From the NCBI GenBank assembly GCA_030832905.1, contig JAURIG010000003.1, positions 1-50,157 on the forward strand: a stretch of 50,157 nucleotides of DNA, given 5' to 3'. The number at the start of each line of letters is the position of its first letter. Positions within the stretch are counted from its first letter, which is position 1. Below the pieces are notes generated by a model. It was not told the origin of the DNA. It saw nothing but the letters and a program-made list of their open reading frames with translations, and did not search any database. The DNA is from Bacteroidota bacterium (lineage in GTDB: Bacteria > Bacteroidota > Bacteroidia > NS11-12g > UBA955). Made by a program: the position numbers and the translations under genes. This document shows, one piece after another, positions 7,861 to 17,670 of this stretch.

Positions 7861-9084
7861 TCAATACAAAGTCTTGATTTTGTCAAAAAAATCTGGAAAA
7901 GATTTGGAGACATCTTCTATGGCATCTAATTGCACTTGACCAATAAAAGCCAATACACTACATGCCATGATTATGCGGTGATCATTAAACGCTTTCACTT
8001 GAAACAATGGATTAGGATTAACCCCATGCGTGACTTTCAAAGTTTGCGCATCTGCAGACAACTCATAGCTTAAACCATAGGGCGCTAAGTTGCTGAGCAT
8101 TGCCTGCAAGCGATTGCTTTCTTTGTGTATCTGATGGGCCAAACCCGAAAACACAACTTGCCTTTGACTAACTGCGCACAAGGCCAACAAGACTGGAAAA
8201 AGATCTGGCGTTGAAGTCAAATCAAAATGCAACAAAGTCGATTCGATAGCAGCGCCTTGGGTTTTGAACACTTTTAAGCCAACTGGTGAATCAGCGCAAT
8301 GTACACCCCAAGCTTTCATGTATTGAGCAATAACGGCATCCCCTTGAGCTGAACTTAAAGATAAATTTGGCAAGCTAATTTCAGCCTGCTCAGATAAGGC
8401 AGCCCAGGCTAAAACAAAAGTTGCTGAACTCCAATCAGCCTCTATGGTTTTGGGCAAGTCATCAGCAAACAGATTTCTGGCAGAGACTTGAATTTGCTCT
8501 GGCTTTATTGGTTCTATTTTGGCTACAGACTTTAAGCACTGTTGAGTTAATTTGGTATAGCTTGATGAAACCGCTTGTCCAATACAGTTAATGACAAGTC
8601 CATGCTCGAAATAAGGCGCAATCAAGAGCAAAGCACTTAAAAACTGGCTGCTCTCATGCAACTCAATTTGAGTGGTTGTGGCTTGCCGATTAACCGCCTT
8701 TTTAACCCTCAATGGCAATTGATAAGCTTGCTCCAAAAACTCAAACTCAGCGCCCAAAATTTCCAGAGATTTCAACAAGGCTTTAATTGGTCTTTCAGAC
8801 AAACGCTTACTCCCCAATATGACCCCATCAATACCTTTAAAAGCGGCATAGGCCAAAAACAACCTTAAGGGAGTGCCGGCATCTTTAAAATCGTATTCGG
8901 TTGATTGATGACTCAGGTGTTGATGCAAACATTTAACATCATTGCTCCAAGCGGCATCATAGGGATATAAAGCCTGCCCCTGCAAAGCTTGTAAAATCAA
9001 TAAACGATTGGCAATACTCTTAGATACAGGCAAGTTCAAACTTCCCTTTAATCGAATAGATGGTATTGGTCCTAAGCTGTACAT
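7861..9084 (-). CDS. aroA: 3-phosphoshikimate 1-carboxyvinyltransferase (EPSP synthase)
   Basis: Transfers enolpyruvyl from PEP to shikimate-3-phosphate, sixth step of the shikimate pathway, in the cytoplasm. Seen: LPVSKSIANRLLIL with the substrate Lys-Ser, GTPLRLFLAY, SSQFLSALLL, DWSSATFVLAWAAL, STPDLFPVLLAL, HKESNRL (usually HKESDRL) and FNDHRIIMA. I place the start at ATG 9084 (407 residues). The open frame runs 17 codons further to 9135, but that extension (MRLACCCSLDLLYLCDC) is unlike the family, and an exact minus-strand -7 box TATCTTTG (9099-9092) lies inside it, seven bases before ATG 9084. The N-terminus is compact compared with the E. coli protein. Confidence 0.92.
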   Translation of the reverse strand: MYSLGPIPSIRLKGSLNLPVSKSIANRLLILQALQGQALYPYDAAWSNDVKCLHQHLSHQSTEYDFKDAGTPLRLFLAYAAFKGIDGVILGSKRLSERPIKALLKSLEILGAEFEFLEQAYQLPLRVKKAVNRQATTTQIELHESSQFLSALLLIAPYFEHGLVINCIGQAVSSSYTKLTQQCLKSVAKIEPIKPEQIQVSARNLFADDLPKTIEADWSSATFVLAWAALSEQAEISLPNLSLSSAQGDAVIAQYMKAWGVHCADSPVGLKVFKTQGAAIESTLLHFDLTSTPDLFPVLLALCAVSQRQVVFSGLAHQIHKESNRLQAMLSNLAPYGLSYELSADAQTLKVTHGVNPNPLFQVKAFNDHRIIMACSVLAFIGQVQLDAIEDVSKSFPDFFDKIKTLY

Positions 9085-9167
9085 GCAATCACAAAGATAA
9101 AGCAAATCAAGACTGCAGCAGCAAGCCAAACGCATTTGTTAAAAAATATGTATTTTCGCATGTGAGC

Positions 9168-10163
9168 ATGAAGACAATAGGCATAATTGGGAATGGCAGT
9201 TGGGCAACCGCTTTAATCAAAATTCTTTGCAACAACGCGCATTCTAAATCCATCACATGGTGCATGCGATCCGATGCAGATGTTGAATTCATTCAACAAT
9301 ACGGCCACAATCCAAGGTATTTGAGCGATGTCATGATTGACCTCAAAACAGTTCAACTTTGCACTGACATTAACGCTTGCATACAAAACAATGACATCAT
9401 TTTATTGGCAGTGCCCTCAGCCTTTGTGCATGATACTTTAAAAGATTTGCCTAAAGATTGCTTCAAAAACAAAACCTTGATTTCTGCGGTGAAGGGGGTT
9501 ATTCCAGCAACCCATCAAATCATGAGTCATTATTTTGAAAGTGAATGGCAAATGGACGCTAAACAAATTGCTGCCGTGAGCGGCCCCTGCCATGCTGAAG
9601 AGGTGGCTATGGAAAAACTGAGTTATCTCACCATTGCCTCAACTGATCAGAGCACAGCAGACAACATTGCTCAATTATTTGACTGCCATTATATATTAAC
9701 CAAAACCACTAATGATATTTACGGCATTGAATACGCCGCAGTTTTGAAAAATGTATACGCTATTGCTTGTGGCATATGCCATGGCTTAGGGTATGGCGAC
9801 AACTTTCAATCGGTATTGGTCTCGGCTGCATCAAGAGAAACCGAACGCTTCATTGACGCCAGTCATGAAATCCACCGCGACGTTAAAGAGAATGCCTATT
9901 TAGGCGATTTATTAGTGACTGCTTACTCTCAATTCAGTCGCAACAGAACTTTTGGCAACATGCTGGGCAAAGGCTACACTGTAAAAAGCGCACAAATGGA
10001 GATGAACATGGTTGCTGAAGGGTATTATGCCACCAAAACCATGAAAGAAATCAATGACAGCATTCAGGCCTACACCCCTATTTTAAATGCGGTTTACAGC
10101 ATCATTTACGAAAAAGCCAATGCCAAAAACACCATGGCCAAATTGACCCAAGAATTGATATAA
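9168..10163 (+). CDS. gpsA: glycerol-3-phosphate dehydrogenase [NAD(P)+]
   Basis: 331 residues. Reduces dihydroxyacetone phosphate to sn-glycerol-3-phosphate for phospholipid synthesis. Seen: Rossmann motif IGIIGNGSWATALIKIL, NDIILLAVPSAFVHDTL, SAVKGVIP, SGPCHAEEVA, the catalytic lysine region EYAAVLKNVYAIACGI and the C-terminal NRTFGNMLGKG. The start chosen is ATG 9168; upstream codons in frame (from 9060) have no family resemblance. A near-consensus -7 box TATTTTCG (9151-9158) stands nine bases before this ATG. The stop TAA overlaps the next gene's start by one base (TAATG at 10161-10165), so the two are probably coupled. Confidence 0.93.
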   Translation: MKTIGIIGNGSWATALIKILCNNAHSKSITWCMRSDADVEFIQQYGHNPRYLSDVMIDLKTVQLCTDINACIQNNDIILLAVPSAFVHDTLKDLPKDCFKNKTLISAVKGVIPATHQIMSHYFESEWQMDAKQIAAVSGPCHAEEVAMEKLSYLTIASTDQSTADNIAQLFDCHYILTKTTNDIYGIEYAAVLKNVYAIACGICHGLGYGDNFQSVLVSAASRETERFIDASHEIHRDVKENAYLGDLLVTAYSQFSRNRTFGNMLGKGYTVKSAQMEMNMVAEGYYATKTMKEINDSIQAYTPILNAVYSIIYEKANAKNTMAKLTQELI

Positions 10164-11836
10164 TGCCCATCTTAGACAATAAAGACATTGCCAATTTACT
10201 CAACGAGTACAGCCAATTGTATGAGCTGCATAACGGCAATCCATTTAAAGTCAAATCTATTGCGGCGGCGGCCTTCAACATCAAAAAAATACATGAGCCA
10301 TTGACAGAAATGTCTTTAGAAACGCTCAGCTCTCATCCTCAGATTGGCAAATCCATGGGACCAAAAATCCATGAATTGATTCAAACTGGCCACCTCGCAG
10401 AACTAGACGAACTGATTGCACAAACCCCAGAAGGCGTTAGAGCGATCTTAAGCATCAAAGGTTTAGGCCCTAAAAAAGTTGAAACACTTTGGCGCAATTA
10501 TAATATTTGCAGCATTGCTGATTTACTCGACGCTTGTCGCGAAAACCGTTTAGTTGAAATCAAAGGTTTTGGTTATAAAACACAAGCTCAAATTCAAAGC
10601 AATATTGAATTTAAATTCAACAACGAAGGCAAATTCCACTGGGCTAAACTCCAAGGATTGGTTACCTTTTTAAACGAAGTCTTCGAACACAGCACGCTGG
10701 TTCATCAATACCAAGTTGCAGGCGATTACCGCCGATTAAACGACATTGTTGAAACGCTTGAATACGTGGTTGAATGTAAAGATGGCAAAGCGCTGCTTGA
10801 ACAAATTTGTAGCTCTGAAAACTTTAAAGCTGAATCGGAAAACTCCTCAAGCATTAGCTGTTGGTATATCGACTCTGTTAAAGTCCTCATTCACCTTTCA
10901 GACCGAACACATTTTGCTTACGATTGCATCAAGCACAGTGCCACTGAAGCCCATTTAAATCTAATCCATTTTGAGAAGGCCGAAACCGCAGAAAACGAAA
11001 CGGCCGTATATGCCTCATTAAACCTTCCCTACATTATCCCTGAATGGCGCGAAGGCATAAAGGAATTAGAAAAACTTGAGCTGCAAGACGAGTTGATAAA
11101 AGTGGCTGATTTAAAAGGTTGTATTCACAACCATAGCACCTACAGCGACGGCATTCATACTTTAGAAGAAATGGCGGTATATGCTCAGCATATGGGGCTT
11201 GAATATTTAGCCATTTGCGACCATTCTCAAACGGCTGCTTATGCAGGTGGTCTTAGACCTGAAAAGGTGCTAGAGCAATGGCAAGAAATAGATAAGCTCA
11301 ACCAAAAACTAAGCCCCTTTAGAATTCTAAGAGGGATAGAAAGTGACATCTTAAACGATGGTCAATTAGACTATAACGACGACCTATTAAAACTTTTTGA
11401 TATTGTTGTGGCCAGCGTCCACAGTCCTTTATCAATGAGCCTTGAAAAAGCCAATGCCAGATTAAGCAAAGCCATTGAAAACCCTTACACAGATATTTTA
11501 GGACATCCTACCGGAAGGCTATTGCTCTTGCGCAGTGGTTACCCAATTGATCATGCCTACATCATTGACGCCTGTGTGGCCAATCAAGTTGTAATAGAAT
11601 TGAATGCTCACCCCTACCGCCTTGATTTAGATTGGCGATGGATAGATTACGCCATAAACAAAGGGGCGTTGATCAGCATCAACCCCGATGCCCATCAAAA
11701 AGAGGGCATGAATGACATGGTATATGGGGTTCAAGTGGCGCGCAAAGGCTATCTAACACCAAAGCATTGTTTGAATGCTATGGACTTGAATCAGCTATTA
11801 ACATTTTTAAGCCAAAAAAGACAACGCAGAGCATGA
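10163..11836 (+). CDS. polX: PolX-like protein: helix-hairpin-helix, degenerate polymerase X domain, PHP phosphoesterase
   Basis: 557 residues, about the usual bacterial PolX length. Order: an 8-kDa-like N-terminal domain (FKVKSIAAAAFNI; IGKSMGPKIHEL), helix-hairpin-helix segments (ILSIKGLGPKKVETLW, VEIKGFGYKT), a polymerase-like region, and a C-terminal PHP domain from ~335 with HNHSTYSDG, ICDHSQTA, GIESDIL, ASVHSPL, LGHPTGRLL and NPDAHQ. The PHP metal ligands look intact, so 3'-5' exonuclease or AP-endonuclease activity is plausible. The polymerase site does not: where PolX has G-S-x-R-R then G-D-I-D, this reads GDYRRLNDIVETLEYVVE, without the DxD metal pair. It is likely a base-excision-repair nuclease without synthesis. 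It overlaps gpsA by one base and the GT9 gene by four. Confidence 0.85.
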   Translation: MPILDNKDIANLLNEYSQLYELHNGNPFKVKSIAAAAFNIKKIHEPLTEMSLETLSSHPQIGKSMGPKIHELIQTGHLAELDELIAQTPEGVRAILSIKGLGPKKVETLWRNYNICSIADLLDACRENRLVEIKGFGYKTQAQIQSNIEFKFNNEGKFHWAKLQGLVTFLNEVFEHSTLVHQYQVAGDYRRLNDIVETLEYVVECKDGKALLEQICSSENFKAESENSSSISCWYIDSVKVLIHLSDRTHFAYDCIKHSATEAHLNLIHFEKAETAENETAVYASLNLPYIIPEWREGIKELEKLELQDELIKVADLKGCIHNHSTYSDGIHTLEEMAVYAQHMGLEYLAICDHSQTAAYAGGLRPEKVLEQWQEIDKLNQKLSPFRILRGIESDILNDGQLDYNDDLLKLFDIVVASVHSPLSMSLEKANARLSKAIENPYTDILGHPTGRLLLLRSGYPIDHAYIIDACVANQVVIELNAHPYRLDLDWRWIDYAINKGALISINPDAHQKEGMNDMVYGVQVARKGYLTPKHCLNAMDLNQLLTFLSQKRQRRA

Positions 11837-12783
11837 AGATTTTGGTGTTAAGATTTAGTTCCATTGGCGACATTGTATTATGCTCTCCTGTTGTACGCTT
11901 ATTAAAAACTGCTCAGGCTGATACCATTGTTCACTTTGCCACTAAAGCCAACTACGCTGCATTACTCAACAACAGCCCCTACATTGATGCCGTTAAGTTA
12001 CTTGACAACAACGAGGCCGCATTTATACAATCGCTAAAAGCTGAAAACTATGATTTAATCATAGACCTTCACCACAATTTAAGGACCTTAAAAATCAAAT
12101 GGGCGCTGGGTGTCAAAGCTTATTCATTCAATAAAATAAACTGGGCAAAATGGCTCATGGTGAATTTCAAAATCAACCGTTTACCCCAACAACATATTGT
12201 TGATCGTTACATAGCAACGCTTAAACCTTTAGGCATTGTTAACGATGGTAAAGGCTTAGATTTTTTCATTCCTGAACAAACGGATATTAGTCAACTCCAT
12301 TTACCAAATCAGTACACCGTATATGCTTTGGGCGGCCAACACGCCACCAAACAATTGCCTTTGAACAAACAAATAGAATGGCTCAACAAACACCCTGAAC
12401 CTATTGTATTAATTGGCGGCAAAGAAGACTTAGCTGCGGCTGAAGCTTTGCGCAATACCTGCTCAACAAGCAAGACCATTGTGAATGTATGTGGTCAAGT
12501 CAATTTGATGCAAAGTGCTAAAATCATAGCAATGGCAGATTTGGTATTAAGCCATGATACCGGCATGATGCACATTGCCGCTGCCCTAAAAAAACCTATT
12601 CACAGCGTTTGGGGCAATACCATTCCAGCCTTTGGCATGACACCTTACTACCCAGAAGGTTCTGAGATTCATCAAAAACAATTTGAAGTGGCCAATTTAG
12701 CCTGCAGACCCTGTTCTAAAATCGGTTTTGCTGCTTGCCCTAAGAAACATTTCAATTGCATGAACATGCAAACTTTTGAATAA
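11833..12783 (+). CDS. ADP-heptose:LPS heptosyltransferase-like glycosyltransferase (GT9)
   Basis: 316 residues. N-terminal MKILVLRFSSIGDIVLCSPVVR is the classic GT9 start, with a Rossmann-like repeat at YTVYALGGQHATK and the donor-site motif SHDTGMMHIAAALKKP near 225-240. A cysteine-rich tail (CRPCSKIGFAACPKKHFNCM) is common in GT9 proteins. Family role: adding heptose or similar sugars to the lipopolysaccharide core at the inner face of the membrane. ATG 11833 overlaps the polX stop as ATGA; the frame is open further upstream but inside polX. The exact sugar cannot be told from sequence. Confidence 0.88.
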   Translation: MKILVLRFSSIGDIVLCSPVVRLLKTAQADTIVHFATKANYAALLNNSPYIDAVKLLDNNEAAFIQSLKAENYDLIIDLHHNLRTLKIKWALGVKAYSFNKINWAKWLMVNFKINRLPQQHIVDRYIATLKPLGIVNDGKGLDFFIPEQTDISQLHLPNQYTVYALGGQHATKQLPLNKQIEWLNKHPEPIVLIGGKEDLAAAEALRNTCSTSKTIVNVCGQVNLMQSAKIIAMADLVLSHDTGMMHIAAALKKPIHSVWGNTIPAFGMTPYYPEGSEIHQKQFEVANLACRPCSKIGFAACPKKHFNCMNMQTFE

Positions 12784-12815
12784 AAAAATCCGCTCTTTTC
12801 AGAACGGATTTCATT
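12780..12815 (-). terminator. intrinsic terminator of fumC, possibly shared with the GT9 gene
   Basis: Arms AAATCCG (12786-12792) and CGGATTT (12805-12811) can pair. Read on the minus strand the stem is followed by a run of seven T, a good rho-independent terminator for fumC, whose stop is at 12834. On the plus strand the tail is only TCATT, so termination of the GT9 transcript here would be weaker. Confidence 0.7.
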
Positions 12816-12833
12816 ATTGAATAATCAAAAAAC

Positions 12834-14249
12834 TTAAGCCAATGGTTGGATATCGCCTACCATGTCTTCAGGTTTCACCCAAGCATCAAATTGCTCATTG
12901 GTCAATAGCCCTAGATCTAGCGCAGCTTGTCTTAAACTGGTGTTTTCTTTGTGTGCTTTCTTTGCAATTTTAGCAGCGTTTTCATAACCAATATGAGTAT
13001 TTAAAGCGGTCACTAACATCAAAGAATTTTCTAATTTATTTTTGATCTCTGGCAAATTAGGTTCTATGCCTGCTGCGCAATTCACATCAAAACTCAAGGA
13101 AGCTTCACCTATTAATCTAGCAGATTGCAATACGTTGGCAGCAATCATTGGCTTGAACACATTCAATTCAAAATGACCATTAGAACCACCAATGGTAACC
13201 GCAACATCATTGCCCATAACTTGAGCGCATACCATGGTTAAAGCCTCACATTGAGTAGGATTTACTTTACCCGGCATAATGCTACTACCTGGCTCATTGT
13301 CAGGAATTAAAATTTCACCAATACCACTTCTTGGTCCTGAACTTAACATACGGATGTCATTAGCGATTTTCATCAAACTAACCGCCACACGTTTTAAGGC
13401 AGAATGCAATTCAACCATGGCATCGTGAGCAGCCAAGGCCTCAAATTTATTTTCAGCGGTAACAATTGGCAAACCAGATAATTCTGCAATGGTTTTAGCC
13501 ACCAACTCTGAATAACCTTTTGGCGTGTTGATACCAGTCCCTACTGCAGTACCTCCTAAAGCGATTTCGCTGGCAGGCACTAATGCACGGTTAATACAAT
13601 CGATACCATTTTTCAACTGTTGTACATAGCCTGAAAATTCTTGCCCTAAGGTTACAGGTGTGGCATCCATAAAGTGGGTTCTACCAATTTTAATGATGCT
13701 CATAAAGTCTCTTGACTTGTGCTTTAAAGTGGTTTTTAAAGCTTGTAAACCAGGGATGGTATAGTCTATCACTTGCTTATAAGACGCAATGCTCATAGCC
13801 GTTGGGAAAGTGTCATTACTTGATTGTGATTTATTGACATCATCATTGGGATGCAGCACCTTCACTTCGTCTAAAAGCGAACCGCCTTGCATCACATGTG
13901 CTCTATTGGCAATCACTTCATTGACGTTCATGTTACTTTGAGTACCACTACCAGTTTGCCAAATCACCAATGGAAATTGATCGTCTAATTTACCTTCTAA
14001 AATTTCATCGCAAACTGAACAAATCAAATCGCATTTGGTTAAAGACAATACCCCCAATTTGTTATTGGTAATGGCTGCAGCCTTTTTAAGGATAGCAAAT
14101 GCTCTAATGATCTCAATTGGCATTTTTTGATTGCCAATTTTAAAATTTTGAAGTGAGCGTTGGGTCTGAGCACCCCAATAAACATTGGCTGGCACTTTCA
14201 CTTCACCCATGGTGTCGCGTTCGATTCTGAATTCTTGTGCGGTTTGCAT
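12834..14249 (-). CDS. fumC: fumarate hydratase, class II
   Basis: 471 residues. Interconverts fumarate and malate in the citric acid cycle; a homotetramer in the cytoplasm. Seen: [25 protein letters not shown] region at the N-terminus, [15 protein letters not shown], the [20 protein letters not shown] substrate-site run, [19 protein letters not shown] and the superfamily signature [12 protein letters not shown] use ATG 14249 ([12 protein letters not shown]), which fits family starts; the frame is open to 14426, but those residues are unlike fumarases and overlap the divergent gene and its promoter. Minus-strand near-consensus TAAATTCG lies upstream. It is iron-independent, as expected for this class. 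Confidence 0.95.
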   Translation of the reverse strand: MQTAQEFRIERDTMGEVKVPANVYWGAQTQRSLQNFKIGNQKMPIEIIRAFAILKKAAAITNNKLGVLSLTKCDLICSVCDEILEGKLDDQFPLVIWQTGSGTQSNMNVNEVIANRAHVMQGGSLLDEVKVLHPNDDVNKSQSSNDTFPTAMSIASYKQVIDYTIPGLQALKTTLKHKSRDFMSIIKIGRTHFMDATPVTLGQEFSGYVQQLKNGIDCINRALVPASEIALGGTAVGTGINTPKGYSELVAKTIAELSGLPIVTAENKFEALAAHDAMVELHSALKRVAVSLMKIANDIRMLSSGPRSGIGEILIPDNEPGSSIMPGKVNPTQCEALTMVCAQVMGNDVAVTIGGSNGHFELNVFKPMIAANVLQSARLIGEASLSFDVNCAAGIEPNLPEIKNKLENSLMLVTALNTHIGYENAAKIAKKAHKENTSLRQAALDLGLLTNEQFDAWVKPEDMVGDIQPLA

Positions 14250-14354
14250 AATTGAAAAATATGCTGCGAATTTATAGAATTCTAGACTAAAAACCACTGC
14301 AAACTGAGCAAGATTATAAATCATCTCTGCCTCGATTTCATCAGTTTTTTTGAT

Positions 14355-14363
14355 TATGTTTGC
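14355..14363 (+). promoter_or_regulatory. -7 promoter box of the BatA-like operon
   Basis: TATGTTTGC is an exact TANNTTTG match followed by C, six bases before ATG 14369. The expected transcription start would be at or very close to the start codon. A clear -33 TTTG at the usual spacing is not visible. Confidence 0.55.
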
Positions 14364-14368
14364 GAAAG

Positions 14369-16399
14369 ATGATCGCATTCCAACAAGCTTCGGTATTATG
14401 GGCATTGTGGCTGTTGGCCATACCAATCGTCATTCATCTATTCAATTTCAGGCGTTACAAAAAAATCATCTTCACCAAGGTTGATTTTTTAACGCAAATC
14501 GAACAAAGTAGCCAAACAGGCAATGTGCTCAAAAAACGACTGATCTTATTGAGTCGCTTATTGGCTTTGTCTGCCTTAATTTTGGCCTTTGCTCAACCCT
14601 ATATCCCGCTTAAATCAGTCAATCCGCGCAAAGGACAAACAAGCGTATCAATTGTTTTAGACAACAGCTACAGCATGAACCTCCCTGGCACTGAAGGACC
14701 ATTGCTTGAAGCGGCCAAAAACAGAGCAAGAGCAATTGTAAACGCTTCTGACCGCTCAAGTCAATTCAACATTATAACCGCAGATTTGAATGCTGAGTAT
14801 TTACATTTTACCAATCAAGCGACATGCTTACAATGGATAGATGCCATTAAAATCACCGAAAACAGTTTTCCCCAAAAGCAACTGTTATCTGTTCAAGCCA
14901 ACAGTTTAAAACCTTATGGCAACAATGGTGTAGCCTATTGTATTTCTGACTTTCAAAGCGCTCAAACTCAAAACCTAATGGCTACTGAGTCGAGCATTTG
15001 GATAAAAGTAAACGGCAGTAATAGCAGCAATTTCGCCATAGACACTGTGGCTTTGAGCAATCCAATCATTCAGGCCAATCAGGCCATTGAACTGACTATA
15101 GGGGTAAGCAATTACAGCAATGAGAACAGTCAAGATTTACCTATCGAACTATGGGTAGATGGCAAACCCAAAGGCGTAGCAAGCGCCACAGTGAATCGTT
15201 TTGCCAAAGCCAATACCAACTTACAATTTGTAGTTGAAACGGGTGGTATTCACTACTGCGAACTCAGATTACCTGGCGACCAAATGCCCACAGACGACCG
15301 TTTGTATTTTACGCTAAACCTAAACCAAACCTACAGTGTAGCGAGTATAGAACAAAGCAACTCCCCTAATAATATCAGAGCCCTGTTTTCAAACAACCCT
15401 GGCTTTGATTTTAAAGTATATTCCAGCAACAGCATCCCTTATCAATCTTTTGCTGACCACGACTTGATCCTACTCAATCAATTGGACAAAATCGAAACAG
15501 GCTTTTTATCTGAATTGCTTCGATATATGGGGTCAGGGGGTTCTATTATGGTTTTTCCTCAGCCCAATCAACCTTTCGGCGGCTATAAAGCCTTATTGAA
15601 CAGCCTCGGATCAGATGTCAAAGAGGCAGCTGTCATCAATCCGCAATTGACCCTAGACATTGCTAAAGAGCATCCATTGTTTCAAGGCATATTCAATCAA
15701 AACACACAAAGTAAGCAATGGCCTCAAGTGCAACGTTATTTCGCTTTCAACAGCCAAGCTGCCAGACCAATATTACAACTCTCAGACAAGACCGTTGTAT
15801 TCGCTGATTTCAAACAAGGCAAAGGCCATTGTTATGTATCTGCTCTTCCACTAGACAATAGCTTTAGCGAGCTCCCTAACCATGCCCTCATAGTACCCAT
15901 TTGTTTGAGAGCCGCCATGTTAGCGGCCTATCAATTGCCACTATATTACCAATGCAATACTTTGTCTAATATCGAAACAGGACTGCCTTTTCAAGCCGAG
16001 CAATCTCTCATTTTACAACATCCCAATTACCAAATGATGCCTGAAGTTATTAACAACAACGGGCAATTGTGTCTGAATACCAATGGCGAAATCAAAACAG
16101 CAGGCAGCTACAATTTAAGCACCAAACAAGCCGACACCAAGCTTATGGCTTTGGCCTTTAACTTTGACCGAAGCGAAAGCGACACAAGAGCTTTGAGCGA
16201 TCAAGCCTTTGATGAGCTGACTGAGCGACTTGGTGTAAAATCTTATTTGGGCAGTGCAGAGGCTTTACAAGCTCAGCTTTCAAAACTTGAAAATGGCAAA
16301 CCATTGTGGAAATGGTTAATACTTTTTTCTTTGTTATGTCTGTTGATTGAAATACTTTTGATAAGATTTTTCAAAAACCATGTCAAGCTTTCTGCTTAA
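14369..16399 (+). CDS. BatA/VWA-domain membrane protein
   Basis: 676 residues. The N-terminus ([22 protein letters not shown], then [20 protein letters not shown]) is the double-transmembrane domain of BatA-type proteins. It is followed by a von Willebrand A-like segment [12 protein letters not shown] (D-x-S-x-S MIDAS-like), a large extracytoplasmic region with a glutamine-amidotransferase-like stretch around [22 protein letters not shown], and one C-terminal helix ([20 protein letters not shown]). Such proteins occur throughout Bacteroidota; their role is unclear. The start is ATG 14369; an in-frame TTG at 14360 lies inside the -7 box. The last 20 bases overlap the dihydroorotase-like gene, so the two are coupled. 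Confidence 0.8.
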   Translation: MIAFQQASVLWALWLLAIPIVIHLFNFRRYKKIIFTKVDFLTQIEQSSQTGNVLKKRLILLSRLLALSALILAFAQPYIPLKSVNPRKGQTSVSIVLDNSYSMNLPGTEGPLLEAAKNRARAIVNASDRSSQFNIITADLNAEYLHFTNQATCLQWIDAIKITENSFPQKQLLSVQANSLKPYGNNGVAYCISDFQSAQTQNLMATESSIWIKVNGSNSSNFAIDTVALSNPIIQANQAIELTIGVSNYSNENSQDLPIELWVDGKPKGVASATVNRFAKANTNLQFVVETGGIHYCELRLPGDQMPTDDRLYFTLNLNQTYSVASIEQSNSPNNIRALFSNNPGFDFKVYSSNSIPYQSFADHDLILLNQLDKIETGFLSELLRYMGSGGSIMVFPQPNQPFGGYKALLNSLGSDVKEAAVINPQLTLDIAKEHPLFQGIFNQNTQSKQWPQVQRYFAFNSQAARPILQLSDKTVVFADFKQGKGHCYVSALPLDNSFSELPNHALIVPICLRAAMLAAYQLPLYYQCNTLSNIETGLPFQAEQSLILQHPNYQMMPEVINNNGQLCLNTNGEIKTAGSYNLSTKQADTKLMALAFNFDRSESDTRALSDQAFDELTERLGVKSYLGSAEALQAQLSKLENGKPLWKWLILFSLLCLLIEILLIRFFKNHVKLSA

Positions 16400-17669
16400 G
16401 AATATACAAATCAACGATCTCAATTCTAGCCTTCATGGCCAACTAGGCGACTTAGGTGTTCAAGATGGCGTCATTAAAGCCTTTGGCATTGATGTTAACG
16501 AAGCTGAATACCAACACATCATTGAATTCAGTGGTTGTTATTTAAGCCCAGCTTTTGTTGACCTTAGATGCAACAGCTCAGATCCTGGCTATGAATACAG
16601 GGAAACCAATCAAACTTTAGCGTCTTCAGCATTTGCCGGAGGTTTTAGCCAAGTGGCTGTATTACCCAACAGCTTACCTTGTAGACAAAGCAAAGGCGAC
16701 ATTGAAAACTTAAAACACCAAAGTCAACATTTACCAGTTCAATTATTGCCAATAGGGGCCATCTGCACTGATCTTAAGTCAGATGATTTAACGGAGATGT
16801 ATGACATGAAACAACATGGAGCAGTTGCCTTTTCAAATGCCAACTATGCCATAGCCAATATTGGTACTATGAGCAGAGCCTTACAATACAGCAAAACCTT
16901 TGATGGCCTATTGTACAGCTTTTGCCAAGAAACCGATTTAACTCAGGGCGCTTATGTGGCTGAAGGCCCAATCGCTGTTAGCTTAGGCTTAAAGGGCATG
17001 CCTCAAATGTCTGAGTACTTAATGGTACAGCGCGACATCGAGCTTGCAGATTACCACCAATGCAAATTGCATTTTTCTAAAATCAGCACTGAAAAATCAG
17101 TTGAATTGATCAGACAAGCCAAAGCTCAAGGCATTGCCGTTACGTGTGATGTTGCGGTTATGAATTTAGCCTTAACAGACGAAACCATTATGGATTTTGA
17201 TAGCCATTTAAAACTCAACCCGCCTTTGCGTCAAGCCAATGATGTAAAAGCCTTATGGGAAGGTTTACGCGATGGCACCATTGATGCCATTTGCAGCGAT
17301 CACCATCCACAAGACATAGAACGCAAACAATTGGAATTTGAATATGCTGCGTTTGGCGCCATCAGCATTCAGATAGCCTATTCAATTGCCGTTGAAGGCC
17401 GCAACAGATTTTGCCCTCAACTCAGCGATGATGTATTGTTGAGCAAATTCAATCAAGGCCCAAGAGCAGTTTTAGGCTTAAGCCCTTGCACGATTGCAGA
17501 AGGTCAAAAAGCTGAGTTCACCATCATCAACCCTCAGCACCAAACCATTTTGACCCGCCGCAACAACCGTTCTAAATCAGAAAATACTTACTACATGGAT
17601 AAGCCACTGCCAAATTTCATTGAGGCAACGTTTAATGGGCTGCACCATGTCTTTAACAAAAACAACTAA
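16380..17669 (+). CDS. dihydroorotase-like amidohydrolase lacking the HxH metal site
   Basis: 429 residues, cyclic-amidohydrolase (PyrC/dihydroorotase type III-like) length and order: N-terminal beta-sandwich strand VQDGVIKAFG, CYLSPAFVDLRCNSSDPGYE, GGFSQVAVLPNS, GAVAFSN, LHFSKIST, ICSDHHPQD, and a C-terminal TIAEGQKAEFTII. Active enzymes have D-x-H-x-H after the first strand; here it is D-L-R-C-N. The usual His near FCQET is also Gln. The Asp of SDHH and the His of LHFS remain. It is probably not an active dihydroorotase alone; inactive homologues act as structural partners of aspartate transcarbamoylase in some bacteria, but no pyrB is nearby. In Bacteroidota the family is often annotated 'dihydroorotase'. 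Confidence 0.75.
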   Translation: MSSFLLKNIQINDLNSSLHGQLGDLGVQDGVIKAFGIDVNEAEYQHIIEFSGCYLSPAFVDLRCNSSDPGYEYRETNQTLASSAFAGGFSQVAVLPNSLPCRQSKGDIENLKHQSQHLPVQLLPIGAICTDLKSDDLTEMYDMKQHGAVAFSNANYAIANIGTMSRALQYSKTFDGLLYSFCQETDLTQGAYVAEGPIAVSLGLKGMPQMSEYLMVQRDIELADYHQCKLHFSKISTEKSVELIRQAKAQGIAVTCDVAVMNLALTDETIMDFDSHLKLNPPLRQANDVKALWEGLRDGTIDAICSDHHPQDIERKQLEFEYAAFGAISIQIAYSIAVEGRNRFCPQLSDDVLLSKFNQGPRAVLGLSPCTIAEGQKAEFTIINPQHQTILTRRNNRSKSENTYYMDKPLPNFIEATFNGLHHVFNKNN

Positions 17670-17670
17670 C

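Noticed and set aside
12786-12840. Small RNA between GT9 and fumC
   Set aside because: The stem with a minus-strand T run is fully explained as the fumC terminator.
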